Source: Chondrosia reniformis (Eukaryota; Porifera; Demospongiae; Chondrillida; Chondrillidae). From it: a DNA stretch of 64,000 nucleotides. Positions 23,141 through 36,100 of this stretch are shown in pieces. Positions within the stretch are counted from its first letter, which is position 1. Each line of letters starts with the position of its first letter. The position numbers and the translations under genes were made by a program. The stretch covers positions 4,590,501-4,654,500 of the forward strand of contig OX359192.1 of assembly GCA_947172415.1 (NCBI GenBank), given 5' to 3'. The notes under the pieces were generated by a model. The model saw only the letters and a program-made list of their open reading frames with translations, was not told where the DNA came from and did no database searches.

Positions 23141-26100
23141 TTAGAAACAAAAGCCTTAACAGAGAACGTTGTTACTTCTTACCTTAGTTTACTAAGGCAA
23201 GGAGTGTCTGGCTTTGACAACCCTCAGCCAGTTATGTTTTTCCTTCTTTGGGTTTTAGCCAGAAACCTCGGCTTTGTCTCCTTCCAGCAGCAACACACAG
23301 GTGCGCATCACACCAAAGTTGACCTTCATAATAGGAAGGAGTACCTCCATTCACTAATCCACCACTGCTTTCCCAAGATTGACAGGCAAGGACTGGGACA
23401 GGACTACTTATTGTCCAGGCCCCAATCCCTCAACAGATAAATGTCGCCTCAATATCCTCACAGCCGAACAGAGAACAGTTCTCTGCATGGCTCTCATCAC
23501 TTCTACTGGACCTTTTGACAGCTTTGGAATTCCCCTTATGTCTTCCAGGAGTGTATCCACTGTCCCCAAAGCACCAATTATCATCGGGACTATTTTAATT
23601 CGGTGGCCTCTAAATTGTTTCCTCATATCAGCCGCCAGCTTCTGGTACTTTTGGAACTTCTCTTGCCATCTTCCATTAATATTGCTCTGAGTAGGAACTG
23701 ACATCTCAATAATGTAGATGGACTTACATAGCTGATCCGCAACCACTAAGTCTGGCCTTCTTCTGTCATTTCTTCATCTGTAGGGATACTAGGATCCCAC
23801 AAGATTTTGACAGACCTATTCTCATAGACTGGGTTTGATTCTAGTTTGTACCAGGGCTCTTCCTGCTTCAATCCATATTCTTTCAACAATCTCCACAACA
23901 CTATCAGTATTGCCCGGTCATGCCTCTCATTGTAGAGTGAAAATCCCTTGGGCTCACACATGTTCAGTATGTGTTTGACCGTTTCCATAGCCTTGCCACA
24001 TTCTCTGCATATTAGGAAGCTAGAATTCCTCAGAATCCTATTTCGGTACCACCTAGTGTGCAGCACATCTTCTTGGGCTGCAAGAATCAGAGCCTCAGTT
24101 TGAGGTCTGAGTCTCCCCTCAGAAAGCCCCACATAAGACTCCCTATTTGTGACTTGTCTGTGATATGAGCCCTGGTGAGATTTTTCGGCTAGGTTACTTT
24201 TTAACCTTTCAGTCTGAGCCTCCCGGAGCTCACATGCCACTCTCTTCCATTCTCTTACACTATTTTGTGAGGGATCTGTTTTTAGCCACATTTCCGGATC
24301 TAGTTCTATTCCATGGCTTCCCAGTATCAATCTGGCTTCTTTCAAGACAGTCCTCCCCTGTTTTGAGCACTCCAGCCACTTTTGGTGTTTAACCACAACA
24401 GCTATGAGTGGATCATTGGCAGTATGGAGGTATCTTGCCAGATTCACAACAGCCCTGTCGTGATCCAAAGGAAAACTACAGAGCCCTCTACCACCTTGAG
24501 AGCGAGGCAAGTTCACTCTCTCAATGGTAGAGTTATACTGATGACACTAGTACTTTCTCATGATCTTTCTCACCATTCGGTCCAGTTTTGGAAGCTCACT
24601 TTGAGTCCTTCTGAAAACAGGGTAAGAGTATCTCAATAGAGAGGCACACAACATGTTAGAGGCTTCTGCAGCATTCTCACCATTGAGGTGAGAGCTCCAC
24701 ACTTTGTGGAGTCTCCTCCTCCATTCGTTGATCAAGCAAGCTTTGACCTTGCTTTCATCTACCTCAAACAGTTGTTCTAGCCCTAGGTACTTATGAGTAG
24801 TACCTTTTAAGGCTCCTTATGGATTCTTCACTGCGTTCAGGGTTGTCTGGGCCAGCCAGGATTTCCCCTTTTGCATGTGAGCTGTTCCATACTTTCTCAC
24901 TCCAAACCTCAGGCCAATGGCATTTGAGGTTTTCTCCACACATTCCATGGCTTCCCTGAGTTTATCAGTCCCTCCAGCATATATCTTAAAGTCATCCATG
25001 TACAACAAGTGTGACATGGTGTTCCTTTCCCCATTATGCCAGAGGGTATATCTCTTGGTTCCGTTAAGAACTTGGGATATGGGAGCTATGGCCAGACAAA
25101 AGAGGAGTGGCGATAAGGAGTCCCCTTGGAAGAGTCCCTTGTTATATTTAACAGGGGTGCTCCTAACCACCTTCCCCACAGTCCTCAACTCAAGCACAGT
25201 AGCCCAGTGTTTGGAGAAGAGCTCTATAGACCTCCTGATCCAACCTGGGCACTGGATGGTTTTCAGCACCTTCATCACCCACTTGTGAGGGACTCTGTCA
25301 TATGCCTTCTCATAATCGATCCATGCCACACTAAGTGGCTTGCCCATAATTTTAGCATCTAGACCAATTGTTTGATCTAGCAGTAGACAGTCCACACAGC
25401 CCCACCTCCCTTTCCTCATGGCCCTTTAGGCCATAGGCAAAAGATCATTAGTGTAGGTGTAAATGAGTAGTTCTGATGCAATGTATGCTGTGACAGCCTT
25501 GTACATTGCGTTGAGACACGGATTAGGTCGGTAGTTGGCCGCACTTTTCGGGTCACCCTTTTTGGGGATGAGTAGAGTGCGACCCCTTGTAAACCAGACT
25601 GGGACTGACAGATCTCCACTCACCACCCTCCGTAGTACATCTGCCAAGGCAGACTGTGCAGAAGGGAGTGCTTTCCACCAAAAAGTGTGGATGCCATCCG
25701 GCCCCGGGACTGAGCAGCTTTTGCCTTTTTTATGGCTTTCCTCAGTTATGTCTCATCAATGCTATCAGCACCTTCAGAGGAGGTTCTACCCACCCTCTTT
25801 TTGGTTTTCTTTAGCCATTCTTTCACCCCTGGGTCGTCTTTGTTGACCTTACCAACAGTACCTACAATCTTAGTCCAAAAGTCTCTTACTATCTCAATTG
25901 AGGGCGCTTCGTTGGAGATTGGAACATTGCCATTCATCCGGAACTTCCTTTGGGTATTCGAAAGGTGGTTTTGTTCCTGGAATTTCCTGCGTTCAGCGGA
26001 TCTTCTCTCTTGTAGGGTCCAGACCCTGAGTTTCCCCATTGTCTGTTCCCGAGCTCTGATCATCACATTCAGGTTTAATGAATGGAACTCCCTCCAAAGC

Positions 26101-27421
26101 TTTCTTCGGAGTACTTTCTGGCGTTTGGTCATTGGATTATTATTCTGTTGACGCACTATTTCCACATCCAACCAGGCAAGCAGTCTTCTAAACCTAAGGC
26201 CCTTGGCCTTCCTGTCACTTATGTGACCTTCCTGTCTCTTACTTCCCTTCTGATTGTCTGATTTCCTTTCCTGGTTGCATGGCTGCAATTCATAGGTTGT
26301 TTTTACCCTCACATCCATTGCAACAGAGTAGACCAGGCAGTTCAGGTGCCAGGGCAACCTAGAGCCTTCCTGCCAATCTTTCTCCACCCAATCATTGGCC
26401 TCCTGAAGCAGTGCCGTATCAACATGGTTGAACTGCACCACCCCACAGGGTTTTCTATCAGAGAAATCTCCAGGTTTCTATTAGAGACAGGCAATTTTTG
26501 CTTTGCCTAAAAGTTGCATCAGATGATCATTGCCACTTGTCCTGGGACTGGGATGATTATTTGTATAAGTTTCAACGGGACTGCAGACAGCTCACCATTT
26601 TGTTCAGTCCCAGCCTGAACTTGGTGAAGCTCCTCCTGTCCTTGGGCTCCCACACCTTCCTCCACAGTCCCAGTTAGGGTGGCTACACCACGAGAGTCAG
26701 GTTCCACAAGGTTTAGTCTGGAGAGACCTTGACCTCTTCGGATTCTACTAACTCTTATAGTTAGCGCTACCTTTGTGGTTTTATGGTCTGGCATTGCAGC
26801 ATTCCAAGCCTGGTACAACCGCTCGGCATGCCCTTTTCCATGGGCTTACTTTTTCAGAAGAGCTCCATGAGGATATTATCCCTCCGAAGGTTCCAGATCA
26901 CCTCTTGGATCCTTCTCCTTCTAGAGGCACCTTGAGGGGCATCATTAACCAAATCTGAATCTCGGCTATCCGTTACTTGCAGTAGTCCGTCTCCTACCAA
27001 GTTCCTTTCGGCTTGGAAGGCAAGGGTTTGACTGGTGTGAAGCAAATGTGGGTATTTGCTCAGCCATTCCCGCTCTAAACGCTTCTGATAGCCACCTCTT
27101 TTGGGTTCAGATCACTCATAGCAATCAATTAGTGCCCTAACCATTTCCTGCCTGTTACGCACCATTGGAATCACCTATTCTGGTTGACCCAGGGTATTTC
27201 CCACCACTGGTACACCTAGACCACAGTCTGTCTTGAAAATGGTCATTCTCATGGCACAACGTAACCCAGTGAAACTGACAGACGGGGGTTAGCCCATGCT
27301 AACAGGGAGGCTGATTTAGCCACAGGATGCCACATGAGGGGCTAAGCACCCTGCTCTGTCGGGGGTTGAACTGGACAATACCCAACAACTTGTCAGCTCG
27401 GAATCACAGCCTCCAATTCCC
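23141..27421 (-). mobile_element. Non-LTR retrotransposon with restriction-like endonuclease (R2/R4/NeSL-type)
   Basis: 4.3 kb, minus strand, flanked by the 13-bp duplication ACTACTACTTACT (23128-23140 and 27422-27434). The coding layout (N-terminal region, RT, CCHC, PD-(D/E)XK endonuclease) is that of the endonuclease-at-C-terminus LINE group. It is near full length, with a 5' untranslated region at about 27170-27421 and a 3' untranslated region at 23141-23407. The equivalent satellite without the element appears at about 63410-63450. Confidence 0.88.
23408..27165 (-). pseudogene. Decayed RT/endonuclease polyprotein of the minus-strand LINE
   Basis: Read from right to left: an N-terminal segment (MVRNRQEMVRALIDCYE, then a stop, then GGYQKRLEREWLSKYP), a long charged linker (25746-26441), the RT fingers (TRGRTLLIPKKGDPKS), motif A AWIDYEKAYDRVPHKW, motif B GLFQGDSLSPLLFCLAI, catalytic YMDD near 24991-25002, then CRECGKAMETVKHILNMC (C-x2-C-x7-H-x4-C) near 23960-24010, and RRPDLVV...IYIIEMSVP near 23690-23755, the PD and E positions of a restriction-like nuclease. 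At least one stop and several frameshifts are present, including one inside the RRPDLVV block, so the copy is dead. This group often inserts at preferred sites; whether satellite is a preferred target is unknown. Confidence 0.87.
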
Positions 27422-30400
27422 ACTACTACTTACTACTACTATACACAACTAGTTCGTACAACTGGTACATGTAACTAGTAAATATAACTAGTCCTAGTAC
27501 ATACAACTTGTTCATACAACTAGTTCAAAAAAGTAGTACCCACAACTAGTACATACAACTCGTAACTAGTACACACAACTAGTACCTACAATTAGTAACT
27601 AGTACATACAACTAGTAACTACAACTAGGACCTAAAACTAGTTTATAAATATAACTAGTACTAGTATATACATACAACCAGTTCATACAACTATACATAC
27701 AACTAGTACATGCAATTACTACATACAACTGGTACAAAACACTAGTACATGGAAATAGTACATACAGCTAGTACTACAGCTAGTGCATAGAACTAATACA
27801 TACAACTAGTACATACAACAAGTAAATATAACAAGTACTAGTACATACAACTAGTTCATACCACTAGTACTTGCATCTACTACATGCATCTAGTAAATAG
27901 AACTAGTACTAGTAAACATACAACTAGTACATACAACTAGTACATACAACTATTACATAAAACTACAAAATATAACTAGTACATATAACTAGTATATACA
28001 ACTAATATGTACAACCAGTACCTGCAACTAGTAAATATAATTAGTCCTATGACACACAACTTGTACATACAACTAGTTCATAAAACTTAGACCTAAAACA
28101 AGTTTATAAATATGCCTAGTAGTAGTACACACAACTAACTCATACAACTTTACATAAGACTAGTTCAATCAACTAGTACATACAACTAGTACATACAACT
28201 GGTACGTGCAACTAGTACTACGGCTAGTACATAGAAATGGTTCAAGAGTACATACAAGTAGTAGATACATCTAGTAACAACTACATACAACGAGTACATA
28301 CAACTAGTAACGAGTACATACAATGAGAACATACAGCTAGTTCATACAACTAGTAAAGACAACTAGTACATACAACTAGTAGATGCAATTAGTGTATACA
28401 ACTGGTACAAACAACTAGTACATTCAACTAGTACATACAGATAGTACTACAGCTAGTGCACACAACGGGTGAATGCAACTAGTGTATACAAAGGGTCAGT
28501 AACGAGTACATACATTGAGTAGATACAACTAGAAACAGGTACATACAACGAGTACATACAACTAGTACATAGAATTACTACATACAACTAGTACACACAT
28601 CTAGTCCACAAAACTAATACATAAACCTAGTACATACAACTACTACATATACATAGTAAATACAACTAGTACATATATTTAGTACTACAGCTACTACATA
28701 GAACTGTTGCATACAACTTGTAAATACAAAAAGTACATACAACTAGTCCATACAACCACTTCCAATAAGTAGTATGTACAACTAAAACCTACAACTAGTA
28801 AATATAACTAATACAAGTACATACAACTAGTACAAACAACTAGTAGAAACTGTTAGCACTTTACAACTAGTAAATATAACTAACACTTACACTTCCAACT
28901 AGTAAATATAACTAACACAAGTACATACAACTTGTACATACAAGTAGTACATACTATTAGCACTTTACAACTAGTAAATATAACTAGTACTAGTACGTAC
29001 AACTAGTACACACAACCAGGACATACAACTAGTACATTTATATGACTATAACATATAACTAATGCATATAACTAGAACATACAACTAGTACATACAACTG
29101 GTACGTGCAACTAGTACGTGTAACTAGTTCTTACAACTAGTATTACGGCTAGTACATAGAAATGGTGCAAGAGTACATACAAGTAGTAGATACATCTAGT
29201 AACGACTACGTACGAGTAGATACAACTTGTAACGAGTACATACAATGAGAACATACACCTAGTTCACACAACTAGTAAAGACTACTAGTACATACAACTT
29301 GTAGATGCAATTAGTATATACAACTGGTACAAACAACTAGTACATTCAACTAGTACTTACAGATAGTACTACAGCTAGTGCATACAACGGGTGCATGCAA
29401 CTAGTCCACACAACCACTTCAAATAAGTAGTATGTACAACTGGAACCTACAACTAGTAAATATAACTAATACTAGTACATACAACTAGTACATACAACTA
29501 GTACATACTATTAGCACTTTACAACTAGTAAATATAACTAACACTTATACTTACAACTAGTAAATGTAACTAATCCTAGTTCATACAACTTGTACATACA
29601 ACTAGCACATACTACTAGCACTTTACAACTAGTAAATATAACTAGTACTAGTACATACAACTAGTATACACAACCAGGATATACAACTAGTACATATGAC
29701 TGTAACATATAACTAATGCATATAACTAGAACATACAACTAGTACATACAACTAGCACATACTACTAGCACTTGACAACTAGTAAATATAACTAGTACTA
29801 GTACATACAACTAGTACACACAACCAGGACATACAACTAGTAGTACATATGACTATAGCATATAACTAATGCATATAACTAGAACATACAACTAGTACAT
29901 ACAAATAGTAACTACTACATACAACTTGTACATACAACTAGTACGTGCACCTAATACAATCAACTAGTATGATACAACCAGTTTGTACAAATAGTACCTA
30001 CACCTAGAAAAGATAACTACTACCAGTACACACAACTAGAACATACAACTAGGACATGCAACTAGTAATGAGTACATACAAGGAGTACATAAACCTAGTA
30101 ATGAGTGCATACAACGAGTACTTACAACTAGTACATTCAACAAGTACATTCAACTAGTACATACAACTAGTACTAAAGCTACTACATAGAACTGGTGCAT
30201 TAAATACAAAGAGTACATACATCTAGTCCATACAACCAACACAAATAACTAGTATTTACAACTAGAACTTACAACTAGTAAATATAACTAATACTAGTAC
30301 ATAAAAGTGGTATATAAAATTACTACTTCAGCTATTAAATACAACTGGTACAAACTAGCAGGACTTGTAACTAGTACATACAAATAGTAACCAGTACTTA

Positions 30401-30920
30401 CAACTTGTACATACAACTAGAACGTGCAACTACTACATACAACTAGAACACCCCAACTAGAACATCCAACTAGTACATACAAATAGTACATACAACAAGT
30501 ACCTACAACTAGTACACACAACTGATACACGCAACTAATTCATACAAATTTTACCTACACGTAGTAAATATAAATAGTCCTAGTACAAAAAGTAGTTCAA
30601 ACAACTACTACATACAATTAGGACATACAATTGGTACATACAACTGGTACATACAACTAGTATATTCAACTAGTTCATAAAACTAGAACTACAGCTACTA
30701 CATAGAACTGGCGAATACAACTAGTAAATACAAAGAGTACATACAACTAGTCCATATAACCAGTACAAATAACTAGTATGTACAACTAGAACCTACAACT
30801 AGTAAATATAACTAATACAACTAGTACATACAAATAGTACATACTACTAGAATAATTTTAAAACCTGTAAATATAACTAGAACTAGTACATACATCTAGT
30901 TGATACACTTAGTACATATT
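27422..30920 (-). repeat. 13-bp satellite, ACA orientation, with higher-order repeats
   Basis: About 3.5 kb of ACA units. A block with AATAACTAGTATGTACAACT-like variants and TAGCACTTTACAACTAG recurs at roughly 28740, 29400, 30220 and 30755, showing higher-order repeats of about 0.5-0.8 kb. Apparent frames are artefacts. Confidence 0.9.
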
Positions 30921-31112
30921 ACTACACTGGTACCTTATGGCTGTTCCTTAAGGATAGGCTGCCTTATAGCGATCAACACGTAACAAGCGCTAATTAATAA
31001 AGAATTTTTGTTTTCAATCGTTAAGAGTGAATGCATTATTTACTGTTAACGCTTACACACGGAAGAAATCAAAACCGTAACCCAGCGTTACCAGGTATTC
31101 AATCTCAAACAC

Positions 31113-31308
31113 ATGGTGTGTGACCAATTGAAGCCTCGCCAGTCAGTGAAGAAACCTCGCCAGCTAGCGATGAATAAGCCTCGCCAGCCAGCGAAGAAGA
31201 AGCCTCGCCAGCCAGCAAAGAAGAAGCCTCACCAGCAAAGAAGAAGAAGCCTCGCCAGCAAAGAAGAAGAAGCCTCACCAGCCAGTGAAGAATTTAGCCC
31301 TTCAATAG
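31113..31308 (+). CDS. Repeat-coding frame ending at a strong splice donor (hypothetical)
   Basis: A 24-bp repeat (GCCTCGCCAGCCAGCGAAGA and AGAA) occurs about six times. From ATG 31113 it codes for KPRQPAKK repeats, then the register slips to EASPASEE repeats. The sequence AATAG|GTGAGT at 31304-31314 is an excellent 5' splice site, so this may be a first coding exon, with an intron starting at 31309. The next exon was not found. Low-complexity repeats could also arise without coding function. It does not match a family I recognise. Confidence 0.35.
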
Positions 31309-31784
31309 GTGAGTTCGCTCTTACTTTGACACGCTGTTGTTTTAAGGGCTTCATAGTTTTAGTTCACACCGTTTGTTTATATTTCTTCTAGTAAATGCCT
31401 TTAGGAAATGTATATTCTGTTCCTTCATATTGTTTGTGTGTATTCTATTAAAAGTATTCTGGCCAATTTTTATGTTGTTGTTTTAAAGTGCTTTCCGTGT
31501 TATTGATAGCATGTGTTATTTGGATATCATCAAAAGGCTTTTTTGAAAGCAACTACTGACAATGGACTACACTGATATTTTATCTGTTTATTATACTTCT
31601 ATACTTATACTTGGTATATATATGTTGTTTATATGATGCTTAGGGCCTTTATTTTTATTAAAAAGGCTTTTTAAAGCCATTACATTCAAAGATGGACTTG
31701 ACTGGGACTTGATGTAAAATAAAAGTTGTAAAGTAAAATATATTATGTAATAGACATGCAAGTATGAAGTTAGAAGTATAGTTC

Positions 31785-32455
31785 CTATTTGTTAATTATT
31801 TCTCTGAGGACTTCCTTAATTAGTGTTTTCAATAGCTGAGCCCGATTCTCCTGTTCTTCCTTTTCTTTTTGTTTTTTCTCCTTCTCTTCCTCCTCTATCT
31901 GCTCCATTCGTATCTTTTCTTCCTTTTCTTTTCGTGCTTCTTCCACTAGTCTCCTCTGCACTTCTTCCTCTATCCCTTTTAGGGGCTGCCACAGGCAGCC
32001 CTTTATATTGTTTTCATTTGCGATTACTTTGTATGGCTTCATGTTACGGAAAGATATATATATATAAAACGGGTTGATACGCAACTATTACAACACTTTA
32101 TTTATACGTCGATATATATTTAATACAGGTTCATATATACGCAACTATTATAATACTTTATAATACTTAATTTATACGTCAATACATCGTTTAGTTAACG
32201 AAGCTTTTCTGTCGCTATTTATAATGTTCAGGACACTTAAACGTCCTCAATCGTTAGGATTAAGAATATATATATTAAAGCCCCATGATGCGGCCAAGTA
32301 GTTCGAGTTAATTTGCCGCACCCCGAGTTTTTAAACTCGAACTACTTGTTTTTATTTCTTCTTCTTTTTGCCTCTCTTCTTCTCTTTTTTTCTTCTCTTC
32401 AGCCTTCTGTTTTTCTATTGTCATTCTCCTGCTGACTTCTTCTTCCACCTTCATT
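31785..32455 (-). pseudogene. Highly charged coiled-coil frame split by an insertion
   Basis: On the minus strand, MKVEEEVSRRMTIEKQKAEE begins near 32455 and runs as Lys/Glu-rich coiled coil to about 32350. After the small Helitron-like insertion (31981-32348) the same kind of sequence resumes (GIEEEVQRRLVEEARKEKEE) and ends RAQLLKTLIKEVLREIINK at a stop at 31785. Without the insertion the two halves would give about 100 residues of uninterrupted charged helix; whether they are in phase depends on an A-run at the junction. Role unknown. It may be the C-terminal exon of the decayed gene upstream on the same strand, or a separate small protein. Confidence 0.5.
31981..32348 (+). mobile_element. 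Small non-autonomous Helitron-like element, copy 1
   Basis: Begins with hairpin GGGGCTGCC-ACA-GGCAGCCC and TATATTGTTTTCA, then TATGGCTTCATGTTACGG. It ends with a 54-bp terminal hairpin whose outer arms are CAAGTAGTTCGAGTT and AACTCGAACTACTTG (32295-32348). Both ends match those of the 14.5-kb element at 47144-61621, in the same order. It has no coding capacity and sits in a T-rich stretch. Confidence 0.75.
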
Positions 32456-33168
32456 GTAATCAAAGAAATTACTCCCCAGTCATTAAATCTTTGGTTTTTT
32501 TCTATTTGTTCTCTTTAAGTATTGTTGCTGATTGTGCCATTTATAGGGCTTTCTGTAACTTCTTGATGGGAATCTCCCTGATGTTGACTGATTGTATCCA
32601 TTTTCCATTATTTAGAGTCTTCTTTCTTTAGCTGTTTTCTATTCAATATGATTTCTCTCTTTAGTCATCTATATTTATACTTGTTAGGAGGATACCTTGG
32701 AAAATAAGTTATCCAATCAGATTAATGATTAGAGTAGGATACCATGTAAATTGTGTTAGCCAATGAAGTTGTGACTTAAAGAACCAATCAAATTAGCTTA
32801 AACTGATGATGTTTCATCACCTAAGCATGCATTAACTGGCTATGAATACAACCGTAATTAACACATGAAATATTTATTATAATGTATGTCTAAAGGAAAA
32901 GGTAATGAAGTATGATACAAAAATTCTATATAATTGTTATTGTATTGTTTGAAGCCATATTAATGAATATATATTGTATTATATTGTAGTGTTGAACACG
33001 TCTCCCAATGTTCCATCCTGTGTACACGGGTTACAAAAAGGTATGGCAACTTGGTGTACTTAGCAGATGTTATTTACTTACTGCATCTTTAAACTTGAAC
33101 TTGATGTGTTGCTTGTTGGTTGTCCACTGCCACTCCAAATCAGGAACCACCATCAGTACACTATAGCA
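32349..33168. other. Non-satellite interval within the TIR element
   Basis: A T/C-rich stretch (32349-32640) is the antisense of the charged frame above. The rest is AT-rich with no frame or structure I can name. Confidence 0.4.
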
Positions 33169-36100
33169 CTATTCAGGCTCTAGCCTAAACTCCCTCAGTA
33201 GCTTCACAGTTCTAAATATTTTTTCTACTGCCTTGTATATGTCATCATTCTCTGTTGATAGGTCTTTTTCACCTATATTGGCTTGAATCAACCTGTCCAA
33301 TTCTTTTTTGGTATCTACCTTAAGCTTGAAAAGTTGGCTTTTCAATTTACGCATGAGGTACTTGTGGGTTTGCCTAATATCTAGGGGTATTGGCCTAAGT
33401 ATTTTTAGCTGTTTTCTACACCTGTCCAATTGTAGCAATTCATTTGATGGACCAAGTACTTGGTGAAGTGCCCTTGCCAAACTAGAAGTATAGCATTCAC
33501 CTGTAGTGTCTGTACATACATTGGCATACGTCAGTTCTTCTTTTGTGGGCTCAGGCTCCCAGTTTGTACCATCTTCTTCAGTTATAGAACTGATTGCAAT
33601 ATTAGTTTGCAATTGTGGTTAATAGTGGGTAATGGGGGTAGACATAGATGGACCCTGATTGGAGCTATCTGTACTTAATGGTACGTCAATCCTTATTCCT
33701 AATTTGGATTTCGGAGGTGGTGTTACTACAATCATCTGGCTCTTCGTTAGTACAAATGTCCATTTCATCCATATGACTACAATAACCTCTAACATTTAGT
33801 AGATGTCCAGGAATTGTTTCTGTTACTTGGCCCTGTTCATTGTAAATTTTTATCCCAAAACAGGAATATCAACATTTCCATTTAACAGTTGGAGCCATTC
33901 ACCTCTAGCCTGTGTGACTACATCTTATAATGTAGAATCCCTAAAATGTAAAAGGCTAGGTCCCTTCTCAATATAATTAGGATGAATGTCACCATCATGA
34001 AAGATGATGTCTGACTCACTTTGGTTAATGTCCCACCACTGACCTTCACCTGGTGTTAGGAAAGCTGCTATTCTTTCCAAATGTGCTTGCCAGCTGTATG
34101 GCCTCTCTCTTATGTATTTGAGTGGTATTTCAGTGCCACTGAATTGTTTTAGACATTTTTGCAGCCTGTTTGACTCTAGTGTCACTTTCATGCACAGTTA
34201 CTGAGGTTGAGCCATATAATATCTCTTTGGCCTCTAATCTTATCAGCAGATTAGGAATCAGAGTGTCTGATTTTCTATTACTAGTATCCCTTACACACCT
34301 TTTTGCCTTTTGGAAGATCTGCTCTTCACTTTCAGTGTTGACAGACCCATTATTGATAATCTCTTGCTGAACAGGGCCATGATTTAACAAGGCATGGAAA
34401 TAGGTTTGGGAATAAATCCACACTTAGTTCATGATGTAGCCAGCAGCAGTTGTAAAATCTCAATATTTGTTTAGGGCACCTCTCAACATCTTCAGAATAA
34501 ACACATTGTCATATTTGAACTAGAGTCAAAAACAGTGTTTGGATTTTCCAACTTGCTTTAGCATTTAATAACATTTGACAAATATGTATAACAGCACACC
34601 TAATATCAGATCCTGAAACATGTTCACCCTTAAGAGCCCTAACAATGTAAGCCCTGACATCATCCCTTAAAACAACAGGCTCTTAGAGGTCTCTGTAAGT
34701 AGATGCATGGCATAACCTTTGAAATCATGAAGAGGTTCACAGTCTAATACACAATATTTTTGTAAGTTTACAGTTTTTAGAGACTCCATGGGATAGGGCA
34801 AAAGTAAAGCTGGAACTTTTTGAACACCCTTTAATTCATTAACAAGTTTACTTTCTAGCTGAGGTTTTGTAAAGTCATAAATGTCCATAAAACCTCTTTT
34901 TTTAAGCTCTTGTAGTAACTCTTTTTTTTAAGTTTTTCAAAAGGTTTAAGTGAATTAGGCTGCTTACCAGCATTACCACCAATTGCTAAGAGTTGCATTT
35001 CAGTCAGTGACCTAGGAGGTTGTCTTAGTGTTACAGCTTGATCTATGAATCTACTAAGGTGTACACCACAGCTACAAGGATAATTTCCTCCCTGTTGGGA
35101 GCGTTCAAACTGGACTGCAGGCTTATCACTAATAAAGAACTGTAATACATCAGTGATCTCAATTCCATTAGACGTTTTTACTTTCTCACTAATCTCTGAT
35201 AAGCAATCTAACCTGTCGGAGATAAAATTAGCTTGTGAGCTGTGACTAGAAGTTGAAAAACCAACAAGGTGAATTTCAGGTTTTTCAACTATTTCTTGAA
35301 TTGAAAGCTTCCTTTCTTATCAGGAACTTCAGAATTTGTATAAAATACTGCTGGATCATATGCAGTTTTAACTGTTATCAGTAAGAGACCATAGGAAAGT
35401 ATAGTAGAATGGTCATGCCACATTATTAGATGTCTCTTTCTTTGCAACTTTTGAATGCATGTTCTATTTCAGGTCTAGAAAGGGATTCACAATTACTAAT
35501 GTATTTGCTAACTTCTGATCTAAGATAGGTAAGAGAAATTTTTGTAATTTCCTCATCAGTAGTTAATCTCATATATTTACTATGTTTGTCCAATAGTTTC
35601 TAGCGTAGCTCTGTTGATGGAATTTTATTCCCATGAGCCTGGACTATCTGTATATTGCCATCAGGCATGTACCGTTCTAAGGCCAACATTGCCCAACATT
35701 CAGCTGACCTTCCACTAATATTTTTGCTATGTCCTTATTGACCTCATCTAAGCTAGGAGGGCAGGGGAATGAAATTCTGCCGTGACTACCAGGCATCTTT
35801 GGTAATATTCTCCTATGCCTTTTTGTTTCAGTGGATTTTGTTTCCCCTTCTCGTTTAGTTATATTCAAACCATTTTCCTTGGCAAATATTTTGACTCTTG
35901 CACCAGAATCTGAACTGTTCAGTCGACATTCTGAAGCAAATGACTTCCATTGAATAGTCCTTTCTTCTTTAATAGCTGTAGTTAGTCTTTGGAGGACGGT
36001 TTCAACAACTCGTCCCTTTAAATATGATTTTTTCCTTTTTGGTGTGTCACACACATTTTCCTGAAAGTACAAAGCCTTTCTTTTTCTGTTGTATGAACTT

